Below are positions 43,931 through 53,073 of a DNA stretch of 64,000 nucleotides, piece by piece. A model generated the notes under the pieces. The model did not search any database. It was given only the letters and a program-made list of their open reading frames with translations, and was not told the origin of the DNA. Position 1 is the stretch's first letter. Each line of letters opens with the position of its first letter. The stretch is from Marinomonas polaris DSM 16579 (GTDB lineage: Bacteria; Pseudomonadota; Gammaproteobacteria; Pseudomonadales; Marinomonadaceae), in NCBI RefSeq assembly GCF_900129155.1, contig NZ_FQVF01000013.1, forward strand, positions 1-64,000, written 5' to 3'. Position numbers and translations under genes: made by a program.

Positions 43931-44659
43931 TTATAAATCAAATTGTGACGGAAGCATCACCACATCCCGAATCGTCACATGACGAGGACGCGTTAACATA
44001 AAGATCAAGGCTTCTGACACATCGCTGGCTTCCATCAAGCTGCCTTTTGACTTGGCTTCTGCGAGTTTTTCCGCAGGCCAATCAGATAATAAAGAAGTAA
44101 TAACTGGGCCGGGAGATACCGAGCCAACGCGAATCCCATGCTTGCTGACTTGTCTACGTACCGTTTGCACAAAACAATTCATCGCCCATTTTGATGAGGC
44201 ATAAACCGGTTCCCAAGGTGTCGGAAAATGACCCGCTAAGGAACTGGTTATTAAAATATCGCCCACACCTCGTTCAATCATATGCGGCAAAACATCACGC
44301 ACGTTCTTGATGACAACGTTAATATTCAGATTTAGCATTCGGTCTATGGCGTCGTTATCGGCATCAACTAAATCACCACCAACATACAAGCCGGCATTGG
44401 CGTGAAAAATATCGATCACTTTGGCTTTTTCTAAAATCCGCGGAACCATCGCCGAGCAAGCGGCAGGATCCAACAAATCGACTGCAAGGGTGATGACTGC
44501 ATCGCCATGTTTGTCTTGCAAGGCTTGTAATGCTGTCTCATCACGATCCACGATCACGACCCGAGCACCTTCAGCTATCATGCCTTCGACACTAGCAAGA
44601 CCTATTCCTGATGCGCCACCAGTCACAACGGCGACTTTTCCCATTAATGCTTTAGACAT
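43931..44659 (-). CDS. Ribitol 2-dehydrogenase-like SDR
   Basis: A 242-residue short-chain dehydrogenase: NAD site TGGASGIGLASVEG, catalytic Ser in ITSSLAGH and YASSKWAMN. Long stretches (IDIFHANAGLYVGGDLV; WEPVYASSKWA; ASVSPGP-type; SLMEASDVSEALIFMLTR; IRDVVMLPSQFDL) match ribitol 2-dehydrogenase (RbtD) as I recall it. No ribitol kinase or transporter is adjacent, so ribitol is only a candidate. A GGAT ribosome site is weak; the ATG at 44659 is kept as the first family-consistent start. It ends beside a bidirectional terminator. Confidence 0.85.
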   Translation of the reverse strand: MSKALMGKVAVVTGGASGIGLASVEGMIAEGARVVIVDRDETALQALQDKHGDAVITLAVDLLDPAACSAMVPRILEKAKVIDIFHANAGLYVGGDLVDADNDAIDRMLNLNINVVIKNVRDVLPHMIERGVGDILITSSLAGHFPTPWEPVYASSKWAMNCFVQTVRRQVSKHGIRVGSVSPGPVITSLLSDWPAEKLAEAKSKGSLMEASDVSEALIFMLTRPRHVTIRDVVMLPSQFDL

Positions 44660-44986
44660 GTTTTATCCTGTTTCTTGTTATTTATAGAGATAACAACACG
44701 CTACCATTCTATAGACTGCAAACTCTGCTACTTTTTTGCCTATAACTGATCCAAATTAGCCTTTAAGCCGTCGTAATACACAGTGACAGAGAATCCAATA
44801 AAATTAGTAGAGATTCTCAATAACAAGAGAGTTTCAGCCAAATATTGGCATCAAAATCGTAGATCATTTCGATAGTTCAATTTTTTTGATCATTAACCTC
44901 AAAATACTCCGTTACACTATTCTGTTTTTTTTATATATAGTGCCTACATATTAAGTAACACCAACCCAACACTAAGGTAATTCAAA
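44660..44986. other. Divergent intergenic region, SDR/DoxX
   Basis: These 327 bp hold promoters for the SDR gene (leftward) and doxX (rightward). A TTTTTTATATATAGTG stretch at about 44925-44942 looks promoter-like. No gene or strong dyad is seen. Confidence 0.5.
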
Positions 44987-45430
44987 ATGACAACATCGTT
45001 AATCCAAAAAATCACTAACACAACTTCTGGTATCGCTAGCACAATTTTGCGTATTCCAGTGGGTCTAATCCTAATGGCACATGGCGCGCAAAAATTGTTT
45101 GGTGCGTTTGGCGGTTACGGTCTTGAAGGCACTGGTCAGTGGATGGCATCTATTGGTCTAGAACCTGGTTATCTGATGGCTCTTTTAGCAGGTAGTGCAG
45201 AATTCTTTGGTGGCTTGGCACTTGTTATCGGTTTGCTTGTTCGTCCAGCTTCTGCAGTTATTGCTTTCACTATGCTAATGGCAATCTTCTCTGTGCATAT
45301 TTCAAACGGTTTGTTCATGGCAAACAACGGCTATGAATACGCACTAACACTTTTGATTGTTGCCGTTTCTTTAGTATTCAGCGGCGCGGGCTCTTTCTCC
45401 GTTGATAAAGCGATTTCTGCTAAAAACTAG
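44987..45430 (+). CDS. DoxX-family membrane protein
   Basis: A 147-residue protein with four hydrophobic helices (STILRIPVGLILMAHGAQK; LMALLAGSAEFFGGLALVI; SAVIAFTMLMAIFSVHI; EYALTLLIVAVSLVFSG). LRIPVGLILMAHGAQKLFGA is the DoxX signature. DoxX proteins are linked to redox stress and sometimes to oxidoreductase subunits; the function here is unknown. AAGGTAATT precedes the ATG, and a terminator follows at 45451. Confidence 0.88.
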   Translation: MTTSLIQKITNTTSGIASTILRIPVGLILMAHGAQKLFGAFGGYGLEGTGQWMASIGLEPGYLMALLAGSAEFFGGLALVIGLLVRPASAVIAFTMLMAIFSVHISNGLFMANNGYEYALTLLIVAVSLVFSGAGSFSVDKAISAKN

Positions 45431-45450
45431 CCTAATAATACATTACTTTA

Positions 45451-45485
45451 AAAGCTTCGATGGTCCGCTATCGAAGCTTTTTCAT
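45451..45485 (+). terminator. Terminator after doxX
   Basis: AAAGCTTCGAT and ATCGAAGCTTT form an 11-bp stem with an 8-base loop, followed by TTTTC. Confidence 0.88.
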
Positions 45486-45785
45486 ATACACGCTATCTAA
45501 AAACAGCAAAATCGATTCAGGAACAATGTCTTACCTTTATGGTAAAAAAACATCGATGTAATAAAAAATAATAATCAAAAACATAAATAGTTTATTTTAT
45601 AAACAATACTTCTCTTTAATAGTTTCATGAGGTATGTTTTAGAAAGGTCGAACTAAAAATAATAAACAAAGTGCCTAAAATCGATCTACACTTACGGAAA
45701 TACAGTCGCCATCTTGTTGATAGAGAACTGATTCATCTTTAAGGAAAATACTGGCACCTAGTTGTTTGACAACGCGGAGGCCATC
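45486..45785. other. Intergenic region before the LuxR-type gene
   Basis: 300 bp, strongly A+T rich, with no supported gene. A short frame starting 45762 joins the LuxR gene in frame but lacks a ribosome site. The region presumably holds the LuxR-gene promoter. Confidence 0.5.
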
Positions 45786-46958
45786 ATGATTGAAAGCTTT
45801 TTGAATCAACTTTTACCGAAGATTTATAGTTGCGTACAGCACCCAAATCGATGGATAAGTATTCTTGATGAGCTACGTGAAAAGTTAGAAGTGGAAAGCA
45901 TTGCTGCTCAAATACACGAACTATCGGACAACTCTAATCCATCTGAAATTTGGCTGATGCGCGACTCCCAGTCGACTATAAATGCAGACTTGCACGATAA
46001 ATGGGTTAATAATTCTGATAATCCCCGTCTAGATTATGATTTTAGCGAATACACAGCCATAATCCGCGATGAAGAGCTCTTCTCTGACTCCTGCCCACGA
46101 TATATTGATTTCCAAGAGCGGCTCGCGAAGGCAGGGTTAGGATTGGCGATTTCCCTAGAAATGAAAATTTCTCCTAATCGCTATCTCAACTTAATTGCTC
46201 ACCGTAAACACGGTGATTTGCGCCTCTTTGACCACAACTGCGAATCATTACTTCAGCAACTTGCGCCTCATATACAACAAACCATTCTTTTGTATGATCA
46301 ATTTCAGGCGCTATCGAGCAGCAATACTATTATTAAACAAATCGCAGATAAATTAACCACAGGGATCATGCTAATAAATCAGTATGGCAAAGTTAGCTGG
46401 TTTAATAGCAGTGCAGCTTCCATAATATCGGAATCAGATTACCTAGAATTGATAGATAACGAATTGCGCTTTGAACACAAGGCAGACAGAAATATTTTCA
46501 TACAGCTATTGCGCCAAACACAATCGCCTACAGGAATAACATCTCACCCTCTTGCTAGAATTGGGGAGCATCAAACTAGTCAAATACAGTTGCTACTTAC
46601 CCCTATTTTGTCTTCTATATCAGTCGGCCTGATACAATCCAAACAGCCTCTCACTTTTGCCCTATTTTTATCCAATAGCCATAATGAAGTGATACTTTCA
46701 GAGCAGAATATTGGTCGCTTATTCAGCCTTACACCTGCAGAAGTAAAACTAGCGAGCGCTTTAGCAAATGGTTTTTCGTTGACGGAATACGCTATAGAAA
46801 AAGGCATAACCGTTGGCACCGCACGAATCCAACTAAAAAGTATTTTTTCAAAAATGGGAGTCACCCGCCAACCAGAACTAGTAAAAATACTGTGGTCTTC
46901 AATACTTCCCCATGTAAGCCAACTAGAAAATACGCCTTTCTCACAAAAAATAAGCTAA
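45786..46958 (+). CDS. LuxR-type HTH regulator
   Basis: A 390-residue protein with a C-terminal LuxR-family helix-turn-helix (LTPAEVKLASALANGFSL, EYAIEKGITVGTARIQLKSI, FSKMGVTRQPELVKIL). The large N-terminal part has a PAS-like middle (TGIMLINQYGKVSWFNSSA) and no receiver or autoinducer domain. It resembles the LuxR regulators with a conserved N-terminal segment found in marine and actinobacterial genomes. ATG 45786 follows CGGAGG and is chosen over 45762. The serine hydrolase gene 115 bp downstream may be its target. Confidence 0.85.
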   Translation: MIESFLNQLLPKIYSCVQHPNRWISILDELREKLEVESIAAQIHELSDNSNPSEIWLMRDSQSTINADLHDKWVNNSDNPRLDYDFSEYTAIIRDEELFSDSCPRYIDFQERLAKAGLGLAISLEMKISPNRYLNLIAHRKHGDLRLFDHNCESLLQQLAPHIQQTILLYDQFQALSSSNTIIKQIADKLTTGIMLINQYGKVSWFNSSAASIISESDYLELIDNELRFEHKADRNIFIQLLRQTQSPTGITSHPLARIGEHQTSQIQLLLTPILSSISVGLIQSKQPLTFALFLSNSHNEVILSEQNIGRLFSLTPAEVKLASALANGFSLTEYAIEKGITVGTARIQLKSIFSKMGVTRQPELVKILWSSILPHVSQLENTPFSQKIS

Positions 46959-47073
46959 TGATAGTTTGGTCTATCCTATTTGGGATATGACAAGCTGAAG
47001 CGAACCGAGCATTATTTGTTTTATAGACAAACAATTGTCTAGTTAAACTTTAATCAAAATGAGAGAGACAGAC

Positions 47074-48333
47074 ATGCAAACAAAAATAAAAAACATGCAA
47101 TGTTTTATGGGCGCAAGCTTACTATCTTCAATCGTTCTACTCCCAATAGCTGCACACGCCGCATCAGAAGTAGACCCAATAGTTGCGGGAATTGGTCCAG
47201 TATCTGAAGTTCCTATTGCCATCCAAAACTTACGCTGGTCAATGCTCGATGGCGATGTTAATACACTAACATTTCGCTCGATGGATACTTTATTCACCAC
47301 ACGCCAAGTTGGTCATTCAGGAAACGTCACCCCATTTGTCCACAATGATAAGCCATTAGATTTTACCTACGAGTATGAAGGTAACAACTATACGCCAGAG
47401 CAATTCTTAGACAGAACCTATACCAATGCGATGATCATTATTAAAGACGACAAAGTCGTCTATGAAAACTATCGCAACAACAGCAACCAAGATACGCACT
47501 TCATGGCTTGGTCAATGACCAAATCTATGGTATCTATCTTGGTTGGTGTTGCCCTTGAAGAAGGTCGTATTAAATCATTAGACGACGATATCACCACTTA
47601 CCTACCTGAATTATCTGAAGGTGCCTATAAAGGCGTGACTATTCGTCAAATTCTTGCCATGAAATCCGGTGTCGATTACGAAGAGCGTTATGACTTTGCC
47701 AATCCAGGTATAGCAGCTAAGAACCATATTTTGGCTTTAGTTAAAAATGTAGCGCGCTTTGTTGAGCCAGCAAAAACCATCAAGCGCCTTCATAAACCAG
47801 GTACTTTCTTAGCCTATAAAACCATCGATACGGCAGTGTTAGGCTTGTTGCTTGAACGTGTCAGCGATGGCGGTAATGTGGCCTCTTACATGCAGCAACA
47901 TTTATGGGAGCCAATAGGTGCTGAATCAAATGGCTTCTTCATCATGGATGGACAGCCAGGTGTTGGACGAGAATTCACTGGCGCAGGCTTCAATGCAACC
48001 GTTCGTGATTTTGCTCGTGTGGGTCAAATGATGCTGCATAACGGCAAGATCAACGGCAAACAAATTGTTTCACCAGAATGGGTTAAAATATCAACAGCCC
48101 CGGTAGATAAAGAAGACCCTAAATTAGGTGGATACGGCTACCAATGGTGGACCATGCCAAATACAAATGCTTATTCAGCAATCGGCTTACAAGGTCAGTT
48201 CATTTACGTGAACCAAGATGAAAATACTGTCATTGTCAAAACGAGCTATTTCCCTCAAGACCAAATGGATGCAGCAGAAGTTGAAACACTAAACTTCTTT
48301 GATAAAGCAGCTAAATGGAAACCTGCTAATTAA
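47074..48333 (+). CDS. Serine hydrolase, class C beta-lactamase/NylB-like
   Basis: A 419-residue periplasmic hydrolase. A signal peptide (LLSSIVLLPIAAHAA) ends near residue 30. The nucleophile motif is SMTK (WSMTKSMVSIL), the second element is YKT (FLAYKTIDTAV) and YGYQWWTMP precedes the C-terminal end. This fits the NylB/EstB-type branch of beta-lactamase-fold hydrolases (oligomer hydrolase, esterase), not a penicillinase. ATG 47074 has GAGAG upstream; the ATG at 47059 has none. It follows the LuxR gene and precedes an imperfect terminator. Substrate is unknown. Confidence 0.85.
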   Translation: MQTKIKNMQCFMGASLLSSIVLLPIAAHAASEVDPIVAGIGPVSEVPIAIQNLRWSMLDGDVNTLTFRSMDTLFTTRQVGHSGNVTPFVHNDKPLDFTYEYEGNNYTPEQFLDRTYTNAMIIIKDDKVVYENYRNNSNQDTHFMAWSMTKSMVSILVGVALEEGRIKSLDDDITTYLPELSEGAYKGVTIRQILAMKSGVDYEERYDFANPGIAAKNHILALVKNVARFVEPAKTIKRLHKPGTFLAYKTIDTAVLGLLLERVSDGGNVASYMQQHLWEPIGAESNGFFIMDGQPGVGREFTGAGFNATVRDFARVGQMMLHNGKINGKQIVSPEWVKISTAPVDKEDPKLGGYGYQWWTMPNTNAYSAIGLQGQFIYVNQDENTVIVKTSYFPQDQMDAAEVETLNFFDKAAKWKPAN

Positions 48334-48363
48334 ACTGCATTTTTGATAGGCCTCCCTTTTATT

Positions 48364-48407
48364 AAGAAGTTATGATGAGAAACACTTCCTCATAGCTTCT
48401 TAATTTT
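48364..48407 (+). terminator. Imperfect terminator after serine hydrolase
   Basis: AAGAAGTTATGATGAG pairs imperfectly with CTCATAGCTTCTT, followed by AATTTTTTAATT. It lies 31 bp after the stop. Confidence 0.65.
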
Positions 48408-48441
48408 TTAATTCGTCTTCCTGCTAAACACCTTAGAAAAT

Positions 48442-48888
48442 CTAAAGGTTCAAATACAATCTCAGCATGTCTTGATGTTGAATACCCTGTTCAAAAATGG
48501 GTTCTAAGTAATGATCCAAAAAGTAATCTTTGGCAACAGAATCAACACGAAAACCTGCACGTTGATAATAGGTCAACTGATAACCAAAACAGCCTGTTCC
48601 TAACTCGACTCGCTTGAAGTTATGTTCTTTAAGCTCTAACAAGACAAAATCAAGTAACGCAGAACCAATTCCCTTACCTTGATGTGAAGACCAAACAGAC
48701 ATATTTAAAATCTCTGCACAGTCATCCGTAAGAGACTTCACCACGCAAGCACCAACAATATCTTCGCCCTCAACAGCTGCAAAACATAATGAGTTCTGTA
48801 AAGAGGAACATACTTTTGATTCTGAAGGATCAGCCTCTAATAAAAGCGATATTGGAATCACGTCAGAATGAATTTCAATATACTTCAC
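48442..48888 (-). CDS. GNAT-family N-acetyltransferase
   Basis: A 148-residue GNAT protein. The acetyl-CoA motif is MSVWSSHQGKGIGSALLDFV (about 80-99), with VELGTGCFGYQLTYYQRAGF and a DYFLDHYLEPIFEQG ending typical of the YvbK-like group. Acceptor unknown. It is transcribed leftward, convergent with the serine hydrolase and divergent from the uronate cluster. Confidence 0.85.
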   Translation of the reverse strand: MKYIEIHSDVIPISLLLEADPSESKVCSSLQNSLCFAAVEGEDIVGACVVKSLTDDCAEILNMSVWSSHQGKGIGSALLDFVLLELKEHNFKRVELGTGCFGYQLTYYQRAGFRVDSVAKDYFLDHYLEPIFEQGIQHQDMLRLYLNL

Positions 48889-49130
48889 CGTATTCTCTCA
48901 ATTTTAAGTACTAAACACGAGATATCACAAACTCCGCTAACCAGACTTATATCGATACTTACAAAACAGCGCTCTCTTTCATTATAGAACAACAATTTAT
49001 GCTATTTACAATATGCATATACATATAAATTTTCCGTTTGAAAGGTTTGAGAAAACGTATTCCAAGGTAAAAAATCATAAAAACCTATGCAAATAACAAT
49101 TTTGATCAGGACAATAATAAAAATAAAGCA
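48889..49130. other. Intergenic region left of the uronate operators
   Basis: A+T-rich sequence with the promoter of the GNAT gene near its left end. Together with 49131-49252 it gives 364 bp without a gene. Nothing else is recognised here. Confidence 0.45.
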
Positions 49131-49164
49131 AAATTGGTCAGTACAATTTTTTTAAATTGTACTG
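49131..49164. promoter_or_regulatory. GntR (UxuR-like) operator candidates, overlapping
   Basis: CAGTACAATTT-TTTT-AAATTGTACTG (49139-49164) is a perfect 11-bp inverted repeat. A second, looser dyad AAATTGGT-CAG-TACAATTT (49131-49149) overlaps it and resembles the UxuR/ExuR pattern AAATTGGTATACCAATTT. Both lie about 90-120 bp upstream of the GntR gene that heads the uronate cluster. Confidence 0.65.
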
Positions 49165-49252
49165 TTTACTTTTCGTATTGATCTGCTATCTTGTCTAGAT
49201 AGCTAGGGTCAGAATGCTATACTTAATCAACTTAATTTAGACTCTAGGTAAA

Positions 49253-49948
49253 ATGATGAGCGGCGTTACAAAAAGACTGTACATAAAAGTTGCAAACGAA
49301 ATTATTGAGCAAATCAAAAATAAACAATACGAAATTGGAGACTGCATTCCACCTGAGCGAAAATTAGCAGAACAACTTGGCGTTAGTAGAACGGTTGTCA
49401 GAGAAGCGATGGTGTATCTGGAAATGCTAGGGATTGCAGATATTCGTAAGGGTTCAGGAGTATTTGTTATTCGTAGTACCCCGAAAATGGGGATTGGAGT
49501 CGCACCAGAAGTGACTCCCTTTGAAATACTTGAAGCCCGTTTATTGATTGAGCCAGAGTTAGCAGGCAGAGCAGCAGAAAACAATACTCCAGAGTTGATT
49601 GCTGAATTATCACAGTGCATTCAAATGATGGAATCTTCGATGCATTTTTCCGAAGAATCCTTGAGACAGCAGACATCCGTTGATGCGGACCGGAAGTTTC
49701 ATAAGACAATCAGCGGCGCCTGTAACAACCCGCTTTTAATTAAATTTTATACAGAATTAAGCTCATTACATATGGAAGGCGATATGTGGATGAGGATGGA
49801 TGAATTAGCGAATGAGCCAGCGGCCAGAGGACAGTGGGTCAATGATCATAAGGCTATTTTTAATCAAATTAAAAAAGGAAATTCAGAAAAAGCGCGTGAA
49901 GTAATGTATCAACACATTAGTAACGTCATCAACGAAATCGCAACGTAG
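49253..49948 (+). CDS. GntR/FCD regulator of uronate cluster (UxuR/ExuR-like)
   Basis: A 231-residue GntR protein with a FadR-type FCD domain. Winged helix: CIPPERKLAEQLGVSRTVVR and KGSGVFV; FCD domain: EARLLIEPELAGRAAENNT, DRKFHKTISGA and NDHKAIFNQI with metal-type Asp/His. The layout matches ExuR/UxuR repressors released by fructuronate or glucuronate. It leads the TRAP-manD-uxuB-uxaC set 38 bp upstream of the binding-protein gene, and operator-like dyads precede it. Confidence 0.9.
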   Translation: MMSGVTKRLYIKVANEIIEQIKNKQYEIGDCIPPERKLAEQLGVSRTVVREAMVYLEMLGIADIRKGSGVFVIRSTPKMGIGVAPEVTPFEILEARLLIEPELAGRAAENNTPELIAELSQCIQMMESSMHFSEESLRQQTSVDADRKFHKTISGACNNPLLIKFYTELSSLHMEGDMWMRMDELANEPAARGQWVNDHKAIFNQIKKGNSEKAREVMYQHISNVINEIAT

Positions 49949-49986
49949 AAATATTTAATCCTAAAAAAAACAAAAAAGGTAAAAAT

Positions 49987-50955
49987 ATGAATATCAAAGC
50001 AAAAATACTAGCCCCTTTCTTAATTGCCGCTATTCCCATGGCAGCTATGGCCAATGACTACACATTAAAAGTGTCGATGTCTGTTGGCGAAAAAGATCCT
50101 ATGTTTGCAGGGGCTCAGTATTTAAAGACAAATGTTGAAAAACGTACCGATGGGCACTTAAAGGTCGAAATATTCCCAAGTGGTCAACTTGGCTCTGTTG
50201 AAGGGGTTCAAGAAATGGCGATGTTTGGACAAAATGTTGCAGCTATTACAGATAGCGGTCGTTTAAGTGTTTTTTCAAAGGAAATTGGCGTTATCGGAGT
50301 GGCTTATGCTGCTAAAGATTACGATGAAATGAAAAAAATTGTTGAAACCGATTTGTTCAAGTCTTGGGAGAAGAAACTAGAAAAAGAAGGTCTGCACGTA
50401 TTGTCCTTCAACTGGTTCCAAGGAAGTCGTAGTTTCATGACAAATAAACCTGTCAATAAACCTGAAGATCTAAACGGCATGTTGATTCGTACTCCAGGTT
50501 CTGCTGTTTGGTCTGAATCTATTAGTGCATTAGGAGCTACACCAACTGCTTTACCTTGGGCCGAAACATATCCAGCTATGCAACAAGGAGTTGTTGATGG
50601 CTTTGAAGCCCAATTACCCGCGACTATTGCCGCAAGTTTGCAAGAAACAATTAAGTATGTTGCCGAAACAGAACACTTTCAGTTAATGACTGCATTAGTT
50701 GCAGGTGAAGAATGGTTTAGCTCTTTGCCAAAAGAATATCAAAAAATTCTACTTGAAGAATCCTCCAAAGCTGGAGCCTATGCTTCTGACATAACAAATA
50801 AAAATATCGCTGACTATAAGCGAACTATGGAAGAAGACTATAACGTCAAATTTATTCCTGTAGATAAAACACCTTTTATAGCTCGTGCCAAAACTGTATT
50901 TAAAAAGTTAGGGTATGAAAAAGAATATAAAGAACTTCAAGACGCATTGAAGTAA
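49987..50955 (+). CDS. TRAP transporter solute-binding protein (uronate)
   Basis: A 322-residue periplasmic binding protein with signal peptide (KILAPFLIAAIPMAAMA). Mature sequence shows LKVSMSVGEKDPMFAGAQYL, EIFPSGQLGSVEGVQEM, MLIRTPGSAVWSESISALGA with the carboxylate Arg, and YPAMQQGVVDGFEAQLP. Downstream genes argue for a hexuronate such as D-glucuronate as ligand; that is inferred from context. First gene of the structural operon. A GGTAAAAAT stretch precedes the ATG. Confidence 0.9.
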   Translation: MNIKAKILAPFLIAAIPMAAMANDYTLKVSMSVGEKDPMFAGAQYLKTNVEKRTDGHLKVEIFPSGQLGSVEGVQEMAMFGQNVAAITDSGRLSVFSKEIGVIGVAYAAKDYDEMKKIVETDLFKSWEKKLEKEGLHVLSFNWFQGSRSFMTNKPVNKPEDLNGMLIRTPGSAVWSESISALGATPTALPWAETYPAMQQGVVDGFEAQLPATIAASLQETIKYVAETEHFQLMTALVAGEEWFSSLPKEYQKILLEESSKAGAYASDITNKNIADYKRTMEEDYNVKFIPVDKTPFIARAKTVFKKLGYEKEYKELQDALK

Positions 50956-50986
50956 ATTTATCTGGCTATAAAGAAGGTTAGGGTCA

Positions 50987-51637
50987 ATGAAGTATTTAGC
51001 TATAATTCACCTTAAAATGATGAAATGGGAAGGTAACTTAGCGTACCTATCTCTATTTTTAATTGTCTTCCTAGTCTTCTTTGCGGCACTTCTACGCTTA
51101 GTAGGAGTGCCTCAAGCTTGGATGGGAGATTTGAGTAAAATATTATTCGCTTGGGTTATTTTTCTGGGCAGTGACGTAGCAATGAACGTAGGACGTCACA
51201 TTGGCGTAGAGTTTTTTGAAGAGCGACTACCCATATTATGGCGTAAACGAATAGCGCAACTCTGGTCAATTCTTATTGTGGCATTCTTGTCATTCATTAC
51301 TTATTACGGTTGGTTTTTAACTCAAAAAAGTAGAAGAGAGTTTGATTCTATTATGGTAAGTGATTTTTCACTAGCAATTGGGTTTTCTACATTTTTAATT
51401 TTTTGTGTTGCATTTGATTATTTTAAAAGCGACCAAAAAAACAAGAAAATCTATCTAGCAATTATTTCTGGCATTATTCTTATAACCGCCTATTTATTGA
51501 TTACTATAGATTTTAGCCATACAGCAGAAAATATTAGCTACTCTTACCTTATCGCATCTGTCCCAATCGGATGCATATTAATGATTCGAACAACGTTTAT
51601 TTTATTTATTAAAAACTGGAGCTTGAAAAATGTTTGA
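50987..51637 (+). CDS. TRAP transporter small permease (uronate)
   Basis: A 216-residue DctQ-type protein with four hydrophobic core segments (AYLSLFLIVFLVFFAALLRL; ILFAWVIFLGSDVAM; LWSILIVAFLSFITYYGWF; LAIGFSTFLIFCVAF) and two more near the C-terminus (LAIISGIILITAYLLI; IASVPIGCILMI), longer than the usual four. It overlaps the large permease gene by 8 bp, indicating coupling. An ATG at codon 11 (MMKWEGN) is an alternative start. Confidence 0.88.
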   Translation: MKYLAIIHLKMMKWEGNLAYLSLFLIVFLVFFAALLRLVGVPQAWMGDLSKILFAWVIFLGSDVAMNVGRHIGVEFFEERLPILWRKRIAQLWSILIVAFLSFITYYGWFLTQKSRREFDSIMVSDFSLAIGFSTFLIFCVAFDYFKSDQKNKKIYLAIISGIILITAYLLITIDFSHTAENISYSYLIASVPIGCILMIRTTFILFIKNWSLKNV

Positions 51638-52943
51638 ATCTATAATTTTTTCAATCTCTCCTATGACAATTTTAGTAATAAGTTTTACTGTATTCCTTGT
51701 ACTAAGAATGCCACTAGCCTTTGCAATAGGTATTTCAAGTGTGCTGTTTTTTTTAGCAGATGGAAGCTCATCTTTTATAATACCTATACAAAAAATGGTA
51801 GTCGCCTCTCAAAACCCTGCATTGCTTGCTGTTCCATTTTTTGTCTTTGCTGGTAATCTAATGAATGCTGCAGGCATTACTCAACGGCTTATCGTATTTT
51901 GCTCAACTATTACTGCACACTTAGCCGGTGGCTTAGGTCACGTCACAGTGCTACTAAGCGCCATCATGGGTGGTGTGAGTGGATCTGCGGTTGCTGATGT
52001 GGGAATGCAATCTAAGATTCTTGGTCCTTCTATGCTCAAGGCCAATTATTCAAAAGGTTTTGCAGCTGCATCGATTGGCTTGAGTGGTCTTATTACTGCA
52101 ACTATTCCTCCTAGTATTGGCTTGATCCTATATGGTTATGTGGGAGGAGTATCTATAGGTCGTCTATTTTTAGCTGGAATCATTCCGGGTATACTGATGA
52201 CGATATTTTTAATGTATACCGTCAGTATCATTGCAAAAAAACGTGGATACGCTGCAAGCCAGAAAAAAGCAGCGCCGGCTAAAAAAATTATTTCAACTTT
52301 CCTTCAGTGTTTTTGGGCTATTCTGTTTCCAGTCTTATTAATTGTAACAATAAGATTCGGTATATTTACGCCTTCAGAAGCGGGATCTTTCGCTGTTTTT
52401 TATGCCATGTTTATCGGTCTTTTTGTTTATAAAGAGTTAACTTGGAATAAAATTGTCGAAGTACTAAAACAAACGGTGATAGATAACGCAGTTATCATGC
52501 TGATTATTTCTTTTTCAAGTATTTTTGGCTTCATCATTGTTGATAACCAAGTACCGCAAACATTATCACAAGGTATTTTAGGAATATCTACAGAAAAGTA
52601 TTTCCTACTAATTAGCATTCTCCTTTTCTTGGCTCTTATAGGTATGTTTATGGAAGCAACTGTTAATGTTTTGCTTCTTACTCCAATATTTTTGCCAATA
52701 GTTCAAAGTGTTGGAGTGGACCCTGTTCATTTTGGTATTTTGATGATGACAATTGTGACTCTTGGAGGAATGACACCTCCTGTTGGAGTAGCTATGTTTA
52801 CAGCATGTTCAATATTAGATTGTCCTACCAAAGATTATATAAAAGAGTCTGTTCCATTTCTGATCGCGATTTTTATTTTATTAGCTCTACTAACCATTTT
52901 CCCAGATCTCGTTTTATTTCTCCCTAATGCTGTTTATGACTAA
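51630..52943 (+). CDS. TRAP transporter large permease (uronate)
   Basis: A 437-residue DctM-type permease of typical length. Signatures: NPALLAVPFFVFAGNLMNAA, GGVSGSAVADVGMQSKILG, TIPPSIGLILYGYVGGVSIG, IFTPSEAGSFAVFYAMFIG and MTIVTLGGMTPPVGVAMF. It provides the sodium-coupled pathway for the substrate. Overlap with the small permease gene (8 bp) and stem-loops beyond its stop frame it as part of one transcript. Compared with the other DctM here (537 residues), it lacks the midpoint insertion. Confidence 0.92.
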   Translation: MFESIIFSISPMTILVISFTVFLVLRMPLAFAIGISSVLFFLADGSSSFIIPIQKMVVASQNPALLAVPFFVFAGNLMNAAGITQRLIVFCSTITAHLAGGLGHVTVLLSAIMGGVSGSAVADVGMQSKILGPSMLKANYSKGFAAASIGLSGLITATIPPSIGLILYGYVGGVSIGRLFLAGIIPGILMTIFLMYTVSIIAKKRGYAASQKKAAPAKKIISTFLQCFWAILFPVLLIVTIRFGIFTPSEAGSFAVFYAMFIGLFVYKELTWNKIVEVLKQTVIDNAVIMLIISFSSIFGFIIVDNQVPQTLSQGILGISTEKYFLLISILLFLALIGMFMEATVNVLLLTPIFLPIVQSVGVDPVHFGILMMTIVTLGGMTPPVGVAMFTACSILDCPTKDYIKESVPFLIAIFILLALLTIFPDLVLFLPNAVYD

Positions 52944-53026
52944 AAGGTTATTTCACTCTTTGATGCTGATAACCTTTTAAAAATTAAAAAATAGACTGAA
53001 ATTTTATATACAAACTTTCAGTCTAT
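52942..53026 (+). terminator. Two stem-loops between TRAP permease and manD
   Basis: First hairpin: AAAAGGTTAT (52942-52951) with ATAACCTTTT (52969-52978), starting at the permease stop. Second: ATAGACTGAAA (52991-53001) with TTTCAGTCTAT (53016-53026). Neither is followed by a long T run in the sense direction, so they may attenuate or process the transcript between transport and catabolic genes. Confidence 0.6.
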
Positions 53027-53073
53027 CCCTTAAACATTGATCTAATTTAATATTTATTTTACTGAGGCCAATA

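Noticed and set aside
43931..44659. Complete ribitol catabolic locus
   Set aside because: Only the dehydrogenase-like gene is present; no kinase, transporter or regulator of ribitol use is next to it.
47059..48333. Serine hydrolase as a resistance beta-lactamase
   Set aside because: The YKT second motif and overall pattern fit NylB/EstB-type hydrolases; nothing supports penicillinase function.
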